A stretch of DNA of 64,000 nt from contig CAWGHZ010000004.1 in the NCBI GenBank assembly GCA_963822575.1, positions 248,001 to 312,000 of the forward strand. The letters are read 5' to 3'. The translations under genes and the position numbers were made by a program. The stretch comes from CAWGHZ01 sp963822575. Its GTDB lineage: Bacteria; Pseudomonadota; Alphaproteobacteria; MPNO01; DASWLB01. This document shows positions 17,041 through 27,757 of the stretch, one piece after another. Under the pieces are notes generated by a model. It had not been told where the DNA came from and made no database searches. It worked only from the letters and a program-made list of their open reading frames with translations. Positions within the stretch are counted from its first letter, which is position 1, and the number at the start of each line of letters is the position of its first letter.

Positions 17041-18317
17041 TCACGCCCCCGGCGAATCGAATCGGCCGGCGCCCTTGCGCGGCCAGACGAGCCACAGCGC
17101 CGCCGCTGCGGTCAGCGACAGGGTGGCCAGCATGCCTGCCTGGTGCGCGGCGGCGGGGTAGCCCCCGCCGGCGAGGCGCGGGTAGAGCCCGACGATCTCG
17201 CCCACGCCCCACTGCACGATGAAGGCGACGACGAAGCTCAGCATGTTCTGCGCCGAGTTGGTGCGCCCGGCGAGATTGGTCGGGAAGTAACGGCCGTAGA
17301 GCGCATAGACCAGAATGCCGGAGGAACCCAGGCAGCCGAAGGCGAAGCAGAGCGGCAAAGCGATCGCCGTCGCCTGGGCCGCGAACAGGGCCTCCACCGT
17401 CAGCGTCCCGAAGATCGCGAAGATCACCCCCCACACTGGCGGGATGCCGCGCCTGAGCGCCCAATCGGCGAGCGCGCCCGAGCCGAACACGCCGCACAGG
17501 AATCCAATATTGAACAGGAACAGCCCGTCCGCCACCCGCGCCTGGTCGAACCCGCGACGTCGCGCAGCCACGGCGCCGCCCACAGCGTCTGGTAGGCCAT
17601 CACCGAAGCGGTGTTGACCGAGGCGGCGACGGCGAGGCGCCAGAAGATCGCCGCCCGGAACACGCGGCCGAGCCCGGCGATCTGCGCCTTCAGCGTGTCG
17701 GTGCGGGTCGCGCGCTCGCCCGGTGCGTCCGGCACCGCGAAAAACACCAAGGCCGCCGCCGCGACCGTCAGCGCGGCAAGGAGCCAGAACACGCCGCGCC
17801 AACCGACCAGCGGCACCAGCGCGTCGACCGGGATCGTCGCCGACAGCGCGCCGAGCGCGCCGAACGCGGTGGCGCAGCCGTTCATCAGCGGAAGCCGGTC
17901 CTTGGGCCACCACATCACGTTGGCCTTGAAGCACGCCATCAGGCAGGTCGAGACGCCGAGCCCGATCAGCCCGCGCCCCAAGGTCAGCGCGGCGAAGCTC
18001 GTGCCCGCGGCGAACAAAGCCGCCCCCGCGGCGGCGAACAGCAGCAGCACCGCCTGCACGCGGCGCGGGCCGTAACGGTCGAGCATCAGCCCGAGCGGCA
18101 CCTGGCAGATGGCGAACACGAAGAAATAGACGCTGGTCAGAAGCCCCAGCTTGCCCGCGTCGAGCCCGAAATCGGCGACGAGGTGCGGCGAGATGATCGC
18201 ATTCACCGCCCGGAACAGATAGGAGAGATAATAGCCGAGCGCAAAAGGCAGCAGCACGGTGAGCACCACCGCGAGCTGGCCCGGCGCGTGCGCCGCCTCG
18301 GCCTTCGGTCCCGCCAT
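17041..18317 (-). CDS. MFS transporter (frameshifted once)
   Basis: A carrier of about 425 residues read in two frames. The N-terminal half (FALGYYLSYLFRAVNAIISP, LMLDRYGPRRVQ, CLMACFKANVMWWP) and the C-terminal half (ADGLFLFNIGFLCGVFGSG, YFPTNLAGRTNSAQNM) fit one 12-helix MFS protein. The break lies at about 17552-17562 (WLRDVAG to FDQARVADG). The gene is divergent from an amidase gene (126 bp apart), so it may import the amide substrate. An indel error is likely because both halves are otherwise clean. Confidence 0.75.
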
Positions 18318-18443
18318 CGTCGATCCGCTTCCGCCGCGCGCCGCGGCCCCGGCGCACCCTAGCGAGTCGGCCTGCGTGCCGGCAAGCGCTGCGGCGGCTT
18401 GACGGGCGGTCGCGCGCTTCCTACCGTCCGGCGCGGAGGCCGC

Positions 18444-19789
18444 ATGACACCGATTCGCTCGCTCGCCGCCGATCTCGCCGCCGGGCGCACGACGTCCGCC
18501 CGGCTGGTCGAGGACGCGCTCGCCCGCATCGCCGACCAAGCGGGCGAAGGGCGCCGCACATTCCTCAAAATCCACGACGCGCAGGCGCGCGCGGCGGCGA
18601 AGGCGAGCGACGCGCTGCGCGCCGCCGGTATCGTGCCGTCGCCGCTCGCCGGTCTTCCGGTCTCGGTCAAGGACTTGTTCGACCTCGCGGGCGAGGTGAC
18701 GACCGCCGCCTCGAAGGCGACCGCCGACGATCCGCCCGCCGCCGCCGACGCCCCTGCCATCGCGCGGCTGCGCGCCGCCGGCGCCATCGTGGTCGGCCGC
18801 ACCAACATGACCGAGTTCGCCTATTCCGGCCTCGGCCTCAACGCCCATTTCGACACGCCGCGCAACCCGTGGGACCGCGCGACCGGGCGCATCCCCGGCG
18901 GCTCGTCCTCGGGCGCCGCGGTTTCGGTGGCGGACGGGATGGCGGCCTTCGCCATCGGCACCGACACCGGCGGGTCGGTGCGCATCCCGGCCGCCCTCTG
19001 CGGCCTCACCGGCTTCAAGCCGACGGCGCGGCGCATCCCGCGCGACGGGGCGTTCCCGCTCTCCTATTCGCTCGAACTCCGTGGGCCCGCTCGCGCCGAC
19101 CGTCGCGTGCTGCGCGCTGGTCGAACTCGGTGATGGCGGGCGAGGCGCCCGCGGTGCCCGAGCCGCTTCCGCTCGCCGGATTGCGCTTCTGCGTGCCGCA
19201 GACATTCGTGATCGAGGGGCTGGACGAGACGGTCGGGCGCGAATTCGCCCGCGCGCTCTCGACCCTCTCCGCGGCGGGCGCGCGCATCGCCGAGATCGTC
19301 TTCCCCGAGATTGCGCGCATCCCGGACGAGAACCCGCACGGCGGCGTCCTGGCGGCCGAGGCGCACGCGATCCACCGCAAGCGAATCGCGGCGCACGGCA
19401 AGGACTACGACCCGCGCGTGCGCACCCGCATCGGGCGCGGTGCCAACCTCGATGCGGCGGACTACGTGGACCTCGCGCGCGCCCGCGCCCGCACCATCGC
19501 CGAGGCGGCTTCGCGCTCGGCGCCCTACGACGCCATACTGATGCCGACCGTCGCCACGGTCGCCCCCGCGATCGCGCCGCTCGACGCGGACGGCGAGCTT
19601 TACGGCACGACCAACTTCCTGATGCTGCGCAACACCTCGGTCGGCAACTATCTCGACCGCTGCGCGCTTTCCATCCCGTGCCACGCGCCGGGCGGGGCGC
19701 CGGTGGGGCTGATGGTCATGGGCGAGACGATGGGCGACCGGCGCCTCCTCGCCGTCGGCCTCGCCATCGAAGCGGCGCTCGCGCGCTAA
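18444..19789 (+). CDS. amidase (amidase-signature family; frameshifted twice)
   Basis: An amidase of about 448 residues. The Ser-cisSer-Lys triad is visible: PVSVKDLFD (Lys), then RIPGGSSSGAAVSV and GTDTGGSVRIPA (both Ser). Two frame breaks, at about 19075 and about 19125, enclose the short segment NSVGPLAPTVACCALV, which is itself conserved in the family. The third frame runs cleanly to ALSIPCHAPGGAPVGLMV and the end. ATG 18444 gives the usual family start. It overlaps the end of the convergent MetE-like gene by 4 nt. The substrate is not evident. Confidence 0.8.
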
Positions 19790-20971
19790 TTCCCGATCAC
19801 CATGGAATAGCGGCTGTCGGCGGCGCGGCAGGGAGCTTCGGGAAGGCCGCGCTCGCGCCGCACAATGTTGGTGCCCTGCACGATCGAGACCATCTTGTAG
19901 AAGGCGTGGCGCCGGCTCATTCCCTCGCGCCCCATGCCGCAGTCGGAAGCGAGCACCAGCCGGTCGGCGCCGATGTGGTTTATGCCGTCGCGCACCTGGG
20001 CAGCCACCTGGTCGGGCGTCTCGACCTGCAGCGTGTGGTGGTCGATCACCCCGATGGCGACCTTCTTGTCGGCGGAGATGCCCTTGCCGATCTCGGGCAG
20101 GTCGATGCCGCCCGACGAGCACGATTTCGAACGTGATCACGTCGGCGTCGACACGGCCAAGCGCCGGGATCGCCGGCTTGTAGGATTGCACCGTCGCGAA
20201 CAGGCGCTGCTGCGCCGGGTTGCCCCAGCAGGTGTGGCACCACACCTCGGTCTTGGCGCGCAGGCCGCGCACCGTGACGTTGAACACCTCCACCATGAAA
20301 TCGGGCGTCAGCACGTTGTCGCTGATGCCCTTGGCGGCGAGCAGGTGGATCTGCGGCTCCTCGATCTGGATCGCGGGACAGCCGGCAGCGGCAAGCTCGG
20401 AAAGCTCGGCGTTCAGCGCCTCCGCGATGGCGAGGATCGTCGTCCGCAGATCCTTGTAGTGGAAGTCGCGGCAGCCCATCCCGAGAAGCTCGGCGGTGAT
20501 GGTGCCGAACTTCACCGGCTTCGCGGTCTGGCGCTGCGCCGCCTTCCAGATGTCGGTGTATTGCAGGGTGCCGCGCCCGACCGGCCCCACCAGGTCGGGC
20601 ATCATGCGGGTCTCCAGCACGTCGTGCATGATGTGGCCGCGCGGCGTGACGAAGCCGGCCCGCCCGCCTTCCACGCGGTAAGGCTGCGGCGTGCCGAAGC
20701 CCTCCATGTGGCCCGGCGCGTAGGAGAACCAGCTATGTCCGCCCACGTCGGCGTCGAAATGCGCGTCGCCGTCGGTGGCGATGTCGAGCCCCGCCGCCTC
20801 CTGCTCGGCGAGATACACCGCCACCGTGTCGAGATATTGCTCGCGGAACGTTAGCTCGACCATCGCCTCGCGGAAGGCGCGCTTGCCCAGATTTTCGGTA
20901 TACCAGCTCGGCCGCGGCAGCGAGCCGATGATGGTGGTCGGGAGGTCGATCCCCTCGGTCGCGCGGAACAT
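19786..20971 (-). CDS. MetE-like cobalamin-independent methyltransferase (frameshifted once)
   Basis: A protein of about 395 residues like the C-terminal catalytic domain of methionine synthase MetE. It begins LPTTIIGSLPRPSWY. Zinc-ligand segments are VWCHTCWGN (H-x-C) and LASDCGMG (late Cys), with IQIEEPQIHL in between. A frame break at about 20120-20128 falls in an SSGGIDLPEIGKG-like loop, and the last 110 residues continue in another frame. GGAGG precedes ATG 20971. Short MetE-like proteins often act on other thiols or methyl donors, so methionine synthesis is not certain. Confidence 0.75.
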
Positions 20972-21044
20972 GGCGGCCCTCCGGTGGTGTCGCGCTGGCG
21001 GGCCCGACTCTGGGCGAAGGCCCGCCCGCATGCAACACCGCAAG

Positions 21045-21110
21045 GGTCGGTCGGGGACCGGCCCCTACAAGAAATTGTCCGCCGCTGCCGCAGGGGCGGG
21101 TCCCCGATCC
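21045..21110. repeat. dispersed palindromic GC-rich repeat (copy 2)
   Basis: GGTCGGTCGGGGACCGGCCC...GGGGCGGGTCCCCG repeats the two halves seen at 10922-10987 in the opposite order. It lies in the gap between two minus-strand genes. Confidence 0.5.
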
Positions 21111-21116
21111 GTCCGC

Positions 21117-21911
21117 CTATCCCTGCGCCAGGAGGAACGAGCGGACCGGCACGTTATAGGACGCGGGGTCGGCGGCCGGCACGAAATGACCGCCGCGATC
21201 GAGCCGCGCAATGCGGGCGCCGGGGATCGCCGCCGCGATCTCCTCGGAGAGATGGATCGGCGTCACCATGTCGTCGCGCGCCACGATCACCAGCGTCGGC
21301 GTCTCGATCGCGCCGAGCTTGCCGCGCCGGTCGAAGGCGCAGATCGCGTCGATGCGCGCCAGCGCGATCTCGATGTCGGGCGGGTTGGCCAGCGTCGCCG
21401 CTTCCTGGCGGGCGAGGTCCGCATCGTGATCCTTGATCCAGCCGGGCGCCCACAGGAAGGCGCTGGAGACGCGCAGATAGCTCGCGAGCCCCAGCTTCGC
21501 CAGCGTCTCCTTGCGGATTTCGAAGCAGCGGCGGAAGAACGGGTCGGGCCCGCACCAGGTGGCGCTCAGCACCAGGCTCGCCAGCCGCTCGGGATGGTCG
21601 AGCGCGATGATCTGGCCGATCGCCCCGCCCGTCGAATGGCCGACGAGATGCGCCTTCTCGATCTTGAGCGCATCCATCAGGCGCAACGTGTCGTCGGCCA
21701 TGCGCTCGACCGTGTAGCGGCCCGGCGTATGTGTGGACTGGCCGCAGCCGCGATGGTCGTGGGTGATGCAGCGGAACCGGTCCTTGAGGCCGGCCACCTG
21801 CGGTGCCCAGAACGACCCGATCCCGCCGAGGCCGGGCACCAGCATCACCGGCGGGCCGTCGCCCGCCGCCTCGTAATAGATCTCGGCGTCGCCGATCTTC
21901 GCCTTGGGCAT
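21117..21911 (-). CDS. alpha/beta hydrolase (3-oxoadipate enol-lactonase-like)
   Basis: A 264-residue hydrolase. It shows VPGLGGIGSFW (oxyanion region), DHRGCGQST, nucleophile elbow GHSTGG, acid in VARDDMVTP and His in GGHFVPA. The start at 21911 (PKAKIGDAEIYYEAAG) gives the normal family N-terminus; longer in-frame sequence upstream belongs to the cupin region. The cupin gene upstream on the same strand ends 2 bp before this start, so they are likely co-transcribed. The enol-lactonase resemblance is general and the reaction is uncertain. Confidence 0.85.
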   Translation of the reverse strand: MPKAKIGDAEIYYEAAGDGPPVMLVPGLGGIGSFWAPQVAGLKDRFRCITHDHRGCGQSTHTPGRYTVERMADDTLRLMDALKIEKAHLVGHSTGGAIGQIIALDHPERLASLVLSATWCGPDPFFRRCFEIRKETLAKLGLASYLRVSSAFLWAPGWIKDHDADLARQEAATLANPPDIEIALARIDAICAFDRRGKLGAIETPTLVIVARDDMVTPIHLSEEIAAAIPGARIARLDRGGHFVPAADPASYNVPVRSFLLAQG

Positions 21912-21913
21912 GG

Positions 21914-22405
21914 TCAGGCCTTCGTGTTCATGAGGCCGAGGGAGCGTTCGATCTCGACCACGTCGGTCGGGCGCGCGAACGGCTCGGGCGCCGCCTCGCC
22001 CGGCGTGCGCGCACGCCCGATGGCGGCGAAGAAATCTTCGAGGCCCGCGGGCGCGATCAGCCACAGCATGACCAGCGGGTCATCGCCGTCATTGACGATC
22101 TCGTGCAGCGCGTCGCGGCCGAGGAAGCACATCGTGCCGGGCGCGAGCTTATGCGTCTCGCTGTCGATCACGATATGGCCGCTGCCGCGGAAGCAGACCT
22201 GCAGCTCGACCTGCGCATCGTGCGAGTGCGCGCGCACGCGGCCGCCCGGCGCCACGGTCTGGAACCCGGTCGAGTAGCCGTCATGGCCGGTGTCGCCGGG
22301 CGTCAGCATCACTTCGGCGTAGCCCGACGCCGGCACCGGCTGCCAGTACGACTGGCCCTCGTCGGGCTGGCGCACCACGAAGCGGCGGTTCGCAGGTCCG
22401 TCCAT
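21914..22405 (-). CDS. cupin-domain protein
   Basis: A 163-residue single-domain beta-barrel protein. The cupin motif 1 region is GGRVRAHSHDAQVELQVCF (G-x5-H-x-H-x4-E pattern) and motif 2 is APGTMCFLGRDALHEIVN. It likely binds a divalent metal; the role may be an oxygenase, an isomerase or sensing. It sits 2 bp upstream of the hydrolase at 21117-21911, which suggests one pathway. Confidence 0.8.
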   Translation of the reverse strand: MDGPANRRFVVRQPDEGQSYWQPVPASGYAEVMLTPGDTGHDGYSTGFQTVAPGGRVRAHSHDAQVELQVCFRGSGHIVIDSETHKLAPGTMCFLGRDALHEIVNDGDDPLVMLWLIAPAGLEDFFAAIGRARTPGEAAPEPFARPTDVVEIERSLGLMNTKA

Positions 22406-22460
22406 CGTCGCTCTCCGTCCTCGTCGTCTTGAATGTAGTGCCGATCCGCCGGCGGCGAAA

Positions 22461-23519
22461 CTACGCCTTCACGCCGGCGCCGACGGCCGGCGGCGCGGCG
22501 GGGTCGAGCGGCCAGCGCGGTCGCGGCGCGAAATCGAGCGCATCGGTCTGCCCGAGGCGCAGCCGCTCCAGCCCGGCCCAGGCGATCATCGCGCCGTTGT
22601 CGGTGCAAAGCCGCTGCGGTGGCGCCAGGAAGGCGAGCCCGGCCTCGGCCGCGAGCGCAGCGAGCGCCGCGCGCAGCGCCTGGTTGGCCGCGACGCCGCC
22701 GGCGACCACCAGCGTCTTGCCCGCCGGGTGCGCGGCGCGGAAGGCGGCGACGGCGTTCCGCGTCCGGTCGACCATCACCTCGGTGATTGCCGCCTGGACC
22801 GCGGCCGCCAGGTCGGCGACGTCCTTTGCCGCCGGCGCGCCCGGCCCCAGGGACGCGACCGCATGCCGCACCGCGGTCTTGAGGCCGGAGAAGGAGAAGT
22901 CGCACCCCGCGCGGCCCTTGAGCGGGCGGGGCAGGTCGAACCGGCGCGGATCGCCCGTCCGCGCCAGAAGCTCGATCTCCGGCCCGCCGGGGTAGGGCAG
23001 GCCCAGCATCTTCGCCGCCTTGTCGAACGCCTCGCCCACCGCGTCGTCGAGCGTGGTGCCGAGCCGGCGATAGCGTCCCACCCCCTCGGCGACCAGGAGC
23101 TGGCAGTGCCCGCCCGTCGCCAGCAACACGAGATAGGGAAAGGCGATCCCGTCGGTCAGGCGCGCGGTCAGCGCGTGGCCCTCCAGGTGATTGACGGCGA
23201 CGAAGGGGAGGCCGCGCGCCGCCGCGATGGCCTTGGCCGTCATCACGCCGACGATCACCCCGCCGATCAGGCCGGGCCCGCCGGTCGCGGCGACCGCGTC
23301 GAGGTCGCCGAACCCGACGCCCGCCTCGGCGAGCGCGCGGGCGACGATCGAATCCAGCGCGTCGAGATGGGCGCGCGCCGCGATCTCGGGCACGATTCCG
23401 CCGAACGGGCGGTGGTCGGCAAGCTGGCTCAGCACCACGTCGGCCCGGATATGGCGCGCCTCGTCCACCAAAGCCGCCGCGGTCTCGTCGCAGCTCGTCT
23501 CGATCCCCAGGACCAGCAT
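22461..23519 (-). CDS. tsaD: tRNA N6-adenosine threonylcarbamoyltransferase TsaD
   Basis: A 352-residue ASKHA-fold enzyme, full length. LGIETSCDETAAALV opens the protein, VNHLEGHAL holds the metal-ligand histidines, and LLATGGHCQLL and FSFSGLKTAV follow in order. TsaD transfers threonylcarbamoyl to A37 of ANN-decoding tRNAs, an essential step with TsaB/E/C. It is divergent from hemC with about 58 bp between, an arrangement common in alphaproteobacteria. Confidence 0.95.
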   Translation of the reverse strand: MLVLGIETSCDETAAALVDEARHIRADVVLSQLADHRPFGGIVPEIAARAHLDALDSIVARALAEAGVGFGDLDAVAATGGPGLIGGVIVGVMTAKAIAAARGLPFVAVNHLEGHALTARLTDGIAFPYLVLLATGGHCQLLVAEGVGRYRRLGTTLDDAVGEAFDKAAKMLGLPYPGGPEIELLARTGDPRRFDLPRPLKGRAGCDFSFSGLKTAVRHAVASLGPGAPAAKDVADLAAAVQAAITEVMVDRTRNAVAAFRAAHPAGKTLVVAGGVAANQALRAALAALAAEAGLAFLAPPQRLCTDNGAMIAWAGLERLRLGQTDALDFAPRPRWPLDPAAPPAVGAGVKA

Positions 23520-23577
23520 GGGGCCAATCTACTCCAAACGGCTTTGCCGCGAACCGCTCGTGGGTTAATGGTGGGGC

Positions 23578-24501
23578 ATGGCGGCCCGGATCAGGATAGG
23601 CACGCGCGGGAGCCGGCTGGCCCTCGTGCAGGCGAACGCAATGCGCGCGGCGCTGATCGCCGCCGACGGCACGCTCGCGGCCGAAGGCGCCGTCGAGCTG
23701 GTGCCGATCCGCACCTCGGGCGACAAGACCGACCGGCCGCTCGCCGACGAAGGCGGCAAGGGACTGTTCGTCAAGGAGCTGGACGAGGCGGTGCTCGACG
23801 GGCGTGCCGACCTCGCCGTCCACTCGCTGAAGGACGTGCCGGCCGAGCGGCCCGAGGGGCTCGTCCTCGCCGGCGTGCTGGCGCGCGAGGACCCGCGCGA
23901 CGCGCTGATCGCCCGCGCCGCGACCTCGATCGCAACCCTGCCCGAGGGCGCGACCGTCGGCACCTCCTCGCCGCGCCGCCGCGCACTGCTGCTCAGCACG
24001 CGGCCCGATCTCCGCATGGTCGAGTTCCGCGGCAATGTCGAGACGCGCCTCGCCAAGCTCGCCGCGGGCGAGGTCGACGCCACCATCCTCGCCGTCGCCG
24101 GGCTGCGCCGCCTCGGGCGCGCCGACGCCATGACCTGCGTGCTGGAGCCGGACGAGCTGCTGCCCGCCGCCTGCCAGGGTGCCATCGGCGCCGAGTGCCG
24201 CGCGGACGACGCCGGACTGCGCGACCTGCTGGCGCAGGCGAGCCATGCCGAAACGGTGACGCGCGTCACCGCCGAGCGCGCGGCGCTCACCATACTCGGC
24301 GGCACCTGCGTCACGCCGGTTGCGGTGCTCGCGAGCCTCGACGGCGACGAGCTCGCCGTGCGCGGCCAGATCGTCCTTCCTGACGGGTCGAAGTTCGTCG
24401 AGTTGCGCGCGCAGGGCCCGGCCGCGGAGGCGGAGCGGCTGGGCGCGATGGTGGGGGCGGCGCTCCGCCGCCGCGCGCCGCCCGGGTTCTTCGGAACGTG
24501 A
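23578..24501 (+). CDS. hemC: hydroxymethylbilane synthase (porphobilinogen deaminase)
   Basis: A 307-residue enzyme of heme synthesis that links four porphobilinogens. RIGTRGSRLALVQA opens it, FVKELDEAVLDGRADLAVHSLKD carries the catalytic Asp region, and GGTCVTPV contains Cys about 244, the attachment site of the dipyrromethane cofactor. Its stop overlaps the start of the hemD fusion gene, so hemC-hemD-hemY form one operon. Confidence 0.95.
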   Translation: MAARIRIGTRGSRLALVQANAMRAALIAADGTLAAEGAVELVPIRTSGDKTDRPLADEGGKGLFVKELDEAVLDGRADLAVHSLKDVPAERPEGLVLAGVLAREDPRDALIARAATSIATLPEGATVGTSSPRRRALLLSTRPDLRMVEFRGNVETRLAKLAAGEVDATILAVAGLRRLGRADAMTCVLEPDELLPAACQGAIGAECRADDAGLRDLLAQASHAETVTRVTAERAALTILGGTCVTPVAVLASLDGDELAVRGQIVLPDGSKFVELRAQGPAAEAERLGAMVGAALRRRAPPGFFGT

Positions 24502-26339
24502 CGCGCGCGCTGGTCACCCGGCCGGCCGAGGATTCGGCCCCGCTTGCCGATGCGCTCGGCGCGCGCGGCATCGAGCCACTGGTCGACCCCATGCTGCGGA
24601 TCGAGCTCGCGGAGGGCGCGGCCGTGCCGCTCGACGGCGTGCAGGCCCTGCTGTTCACCTCGACCAACGGCGTGCGCGCCTTCGCCGCGCGCGAGGCGCG
24701 GCGCGACCTGCCGGCCTATGCGGTGGGCGATGCGACCGCTGCCGCGGCACGCGCGGCGGGCTTCGCCGAGGTGAAGAGCGCGTCAGGCGATTCCGCCGCG
24801 CTGGCCCGGCTGGTCGCCGACGATCTGGACGCCAAGAACGGCGCGCTGCTGCACGCGCGCGGCGCGCATGCGGCGGGCGACCTCGCCGGCGCGCTGGCCA
24901 AGGCGGGGTTCGAGCTGCGCACGGCGGATCTCTACCGCGCCGTGCCGGCCGAGTCGCTTTCGGACGAGACGCGCCGGGCCCTCGCCGACGGCACGCTCGA
25001 CTATGCGCTGTTCTTCTCGCCGCGCACCGCCGAGACGTTCGTGTTCCTCGCCCGCGCCGCCGAGCTTGCGGAGGCGACGGCCCCGGTCGTCGCCATCTGC
25101 CTTTCGCAGCCCGTCGCCGACGCGCTCTCCGCGCTCTCCTGGCGCGCGGTCGCGGTGGCCGAGCGCCCGACCCAGAGCGCGCTCCTCGCCGCGCTCGACG
25201 CGTACCTTCCCGCCCAAGCGGAACCCGCCATGGCCGAAAACTCTGCCCCCGACCGACCGGCCGCAGCGCCGCCCGCCCGCGCGCCTACGGCGATCGCGGT
25301 CCTCGCCCTTCTCATCGCGCTGGCCGCCGCCGCCGCCGGGACCTGGCAATGGTGGGGGCCGGCGGTCGGGCTTGCCCCCGGCAACCTGCCGACGGCGCAG
25401 CGCGTCGATAAGCTCGGCTCCGACCTCGCCGCCCTCAAATCGCAGCTCGCGGCCCAGATGACCAACCTCGCCAAGCGCCAGGACGAGATCGCCGGCAAGG
25501 CCGACGCCAACGCCAAGGCACTGGACGACGTGTCGAACAAGCTTGGCGCCCTCGGCGACCGCGCGGCGAAGCTCGAGCAGAACGCGGGCGGTGCGGCCGC
25601 GCTCGGCAAGCGGCTCGACGCGCTCAACTCCAAGGTCTCCACGCTTGCGGACCAGACGGGCCAGGCCTCCGCGCTCGCCGACACGGTGAAGACGCTGCAG
25701 TCGCGCCTCGCCGCACTCGAGCAGGCCGAGAAGACCCGGACGCGCGAGGGCGCGGGCCTGGTGATGGTCGCCGCTTCGCTCGCCGATGCGGTGCAGAACG
25801 GCGGCCCGTACGCGACGCCGCTCGCCACCATCTCGGCCCTGGCGCGCAATGACATGGACATACTGCACCAGGTGGCGACGCTTTTGCCGCATGCGCGCGC
25901 GGGCGTCCCGACCTTCCAATCGCTCGCCGCCCGCTTCCCCAAGGTGGCCGATGCGGTGACGCGCGCCGCCATCGCGCCGCCGGGGGCGAGCTGGACCGAC
26001 CGCATCCTGGCGCGCCTCTCGGCGCTGGTCACGATCCGGCGCACCGGCGCGAACGCCAAGGGCGATTCGCCCGCCGCCATCGTCGCGCGCGCCGAGGCCG
26101 ATTTGAAGGCGGGCGAGCTTGCCGGCGCGGTGGACGAGCTGGCGAAGCTTTCCGGCGCACCGGCCCAGGCTGCGGCGGACTGGCTCTCCGACGCGCGCGC
26201 CCGGCTGCAGGCGCGGAGCGCGGCCAAGGCGATCTCCGACCTGGCGATGAAGACCTATCTGCGTCCCGCCGCCAACGCGGCGCCTGCCGGTGCGCCGCCC
26301 GCCAAGCCGGCGGCCCCGTCCGCTCCCGCGCCGCAATGA
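24498..26339 (+). CDS. hemD: uroporphyrinogen-III synthase fused to Mic60/mitofilin-like protein
   Basis: One uninterrupted 613-codon frame. Residues about 1-240 match HemD (ALVTRPAEDSAPLADAL, LLFTSTNGVRAFA, TADLYRAVP), which closes and flips the last pyrrole ring. After a Pro/Ala linker a single membrane helix (about 263-288) leads into a long coiled coil (KRQDEIAGKADANAKALDDV and on) and a C-terminal helical region (DELAKLSGAPAQAAADWLSDA) like alphaproteobacterial Mic60. These are usually separate neighbouring genes. An internal ATG at 25229 could start a free Mic60, but its ribosome binding site is poor. No stop lies near the join in other frames, so a simple indel does not explain the fusion. 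Confidence 0.8.
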   Translation: MTRALVTRPAEDSAPLADALGARGIEPLVDPMLRIELAEGAAVPLDGVQALLFTSTNGVRAFAAREARRDLPAYAVGDATAAAARAAGFAEVKSASGDSAALARLVADDLDAKNGALLHARGAHAAGDLAGALAKAGFELRTADLYRAVPAESLSDETRRALADGTLDYALFFSPRTAETFVFLARAAELAEATAPVVAICLSQPVADALSALSWRAVAVAERPTQSALLAALDAYLPAQAEPAMAENSAPDRPAAAPPARAPTAIAVLALLIALAAAAAGTWQWWGPAVGLAPGNLPTAQRVDKLGSDLAALKSQLAAQMTNLAKRQDEIAGKADANAKALDDVSNKLGALGDRAAKLEQNAGGAAALGKRLDALNSKVSTLADQTGQASALADTVKTLQSRLAALEQAEKTRTREGAGLVMVAASLADAVQNGGPYATPLATISALARNDMDILHQVATLLPHARAGVPTFQSLAARFPKVADAVTRAAIAPPGASWTDRILARLSALVTIRRTGANAKGDSPAAIVARAEADLKAGELAGAVDELAKLSGAPAQAAADWLSDARARLQARSAAKAISDLAMKTYLRPAANAAPAGAPPAKPAAPSAPAPQ

Positions 26340-27737
26340 TCCGAACGCTGATCATCCTCGCGATCTTCGCTGCGCTCGCCGCGGGCGGCGCGTGGCTCGC
26401 CGACCGGCCGGGCAGCGTGACCCTCGAGTGGCAGGGCTGGCGCGTCGACACCTCGGTCGCGTTCCTGGTGTTCGCGCTCGCGGTGTTGAGCGTGGTGATC
26501 GCCGGAACTCATCGACTTTCTCGCCGCGATGGGCGGCGCGCCGGGCCGGTTCGCCGCCGGCCGCCGGGCGCGGCGGCGCGAGCGCGGCTATCGCGCCTTG
26601 ACCCAGGGGATGGTCGCGGTCGCGGCGGGCGACGCGGCCGAGGCGCGCCGCCAGTCGAAGCGCGCAGATGCACTCTTGGCCGACCCGCCGCTCACCATGC
26701 TGCTCGCCGCCCAGGCGGCGCAGCTCGGCGGCGACGAGGCGGCGGCGCGGCGCTACTTCACCGCCATGCTCGACCGGCCCGAGACCGCCTTCCTCGGCGT
26801 GCGCGGCCTCCTGATGCAGGCGGAGCGGGCGGGCGACCGCGGCGAGATGCGCCGCCTGATCGAGCGGGCGCATGCGATGCGGCCGTCGACGCCGTGGGTC
26901 ATGCGCGCGCTGCTGGACGACCAGGCGCGCGCCGGGCGTTGGCACGAGGCGCTCGACACGCTTGCCCGTGCCGGCAAGGCGCGCGCGCTCGACCGGGCCG
27001 AGGCGCGGCGCAAGGAGACAACGGCGCTCCTCGCGCTGGCCTCGGGCGAGCGCGAGACCGGACGGCTCGGCGAGGCGCGGGCGCACGCGCGCCAGGCGTT
27101 GCGCGCCGATCCCGACTTCGCCGCCGCGGCCATCGCCCGCGCCGGCATCGAGGCGGCCGCCGGCCACCGCCGCACGGCGCGCAAGCTGATCGAGGCGGCC
27201 TGGCCGCGCACGCCGCACCCCGAGCTCGTGCACCTTTATCTCGATACGCGCGACGGCGACAACGCCGAGCGCTACCGCCAGGTCGAGCATCTGACCCAGC
27301 CCAATGCGCGCCATCCCGAAAGCCGCCTCGCCCGCGCCGCGGCGGCGCTCGACGCGAAGCTCTGGGCGATCGCGGCGCGCGAGCTCGACGAGCTCACCGC
27401 CGAGGGGCCGCCCGGTGCGCGCGCCTGCCGGCTGCGCGCGCGCCTCGCGGCCGAGGACGCGCACGACGCCGCAACCGAGCGCGACTGGCTGGTGCGCGCC
27501 GCCGCCGCGCCGCCCGATCCGGCCTGGACCTGCAGCGCATGCGGCGCCGAAACCGAGGCGTGGTCGGCGCTTTGCCCCGCCTGCGGCGCCTTCGCCACCA
27601 TCGACTGGTCCGCGCCCGAACGCGCCAAGCCTGCCGCGCTCGGCTACGATGAGGAGACGCCCGCCGCGCTCCCCGCCGCTGCCGCGCCGGCCGAGGACGA
27701 ACCGCCCGCGATTGACGCTCCGTCGCGCGGGGCGTAA
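26336..27737 (+). CDS. hemY: HemY-like TPR membrane protein (frameshifted once)
   Basis: A protein of about 467 residues. Two N-terminal membrane helices (RTLIILAIFAALAAGG; VAFLVFALAVLSVV) are followed, after a frame break at about 26500-26508, by FLAAMGGAP and a long TPR-like helical domain with the classic ERGYRALTQGMVAVAAGDA. The C-terminus has a zinc-ribbon-like CSACG...CPACG pair, as in many alphaproteobacterial HemY proteins. It overlaps the hemD fusion by 4 nt. HemY of this class is thought to scaffold late heme synthesis at the inner membrane. The break is probably an indel error. Confidence 0.8.
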
Positions 27738-27757
27738 CTTCCGGCCCGCACCGGCGC

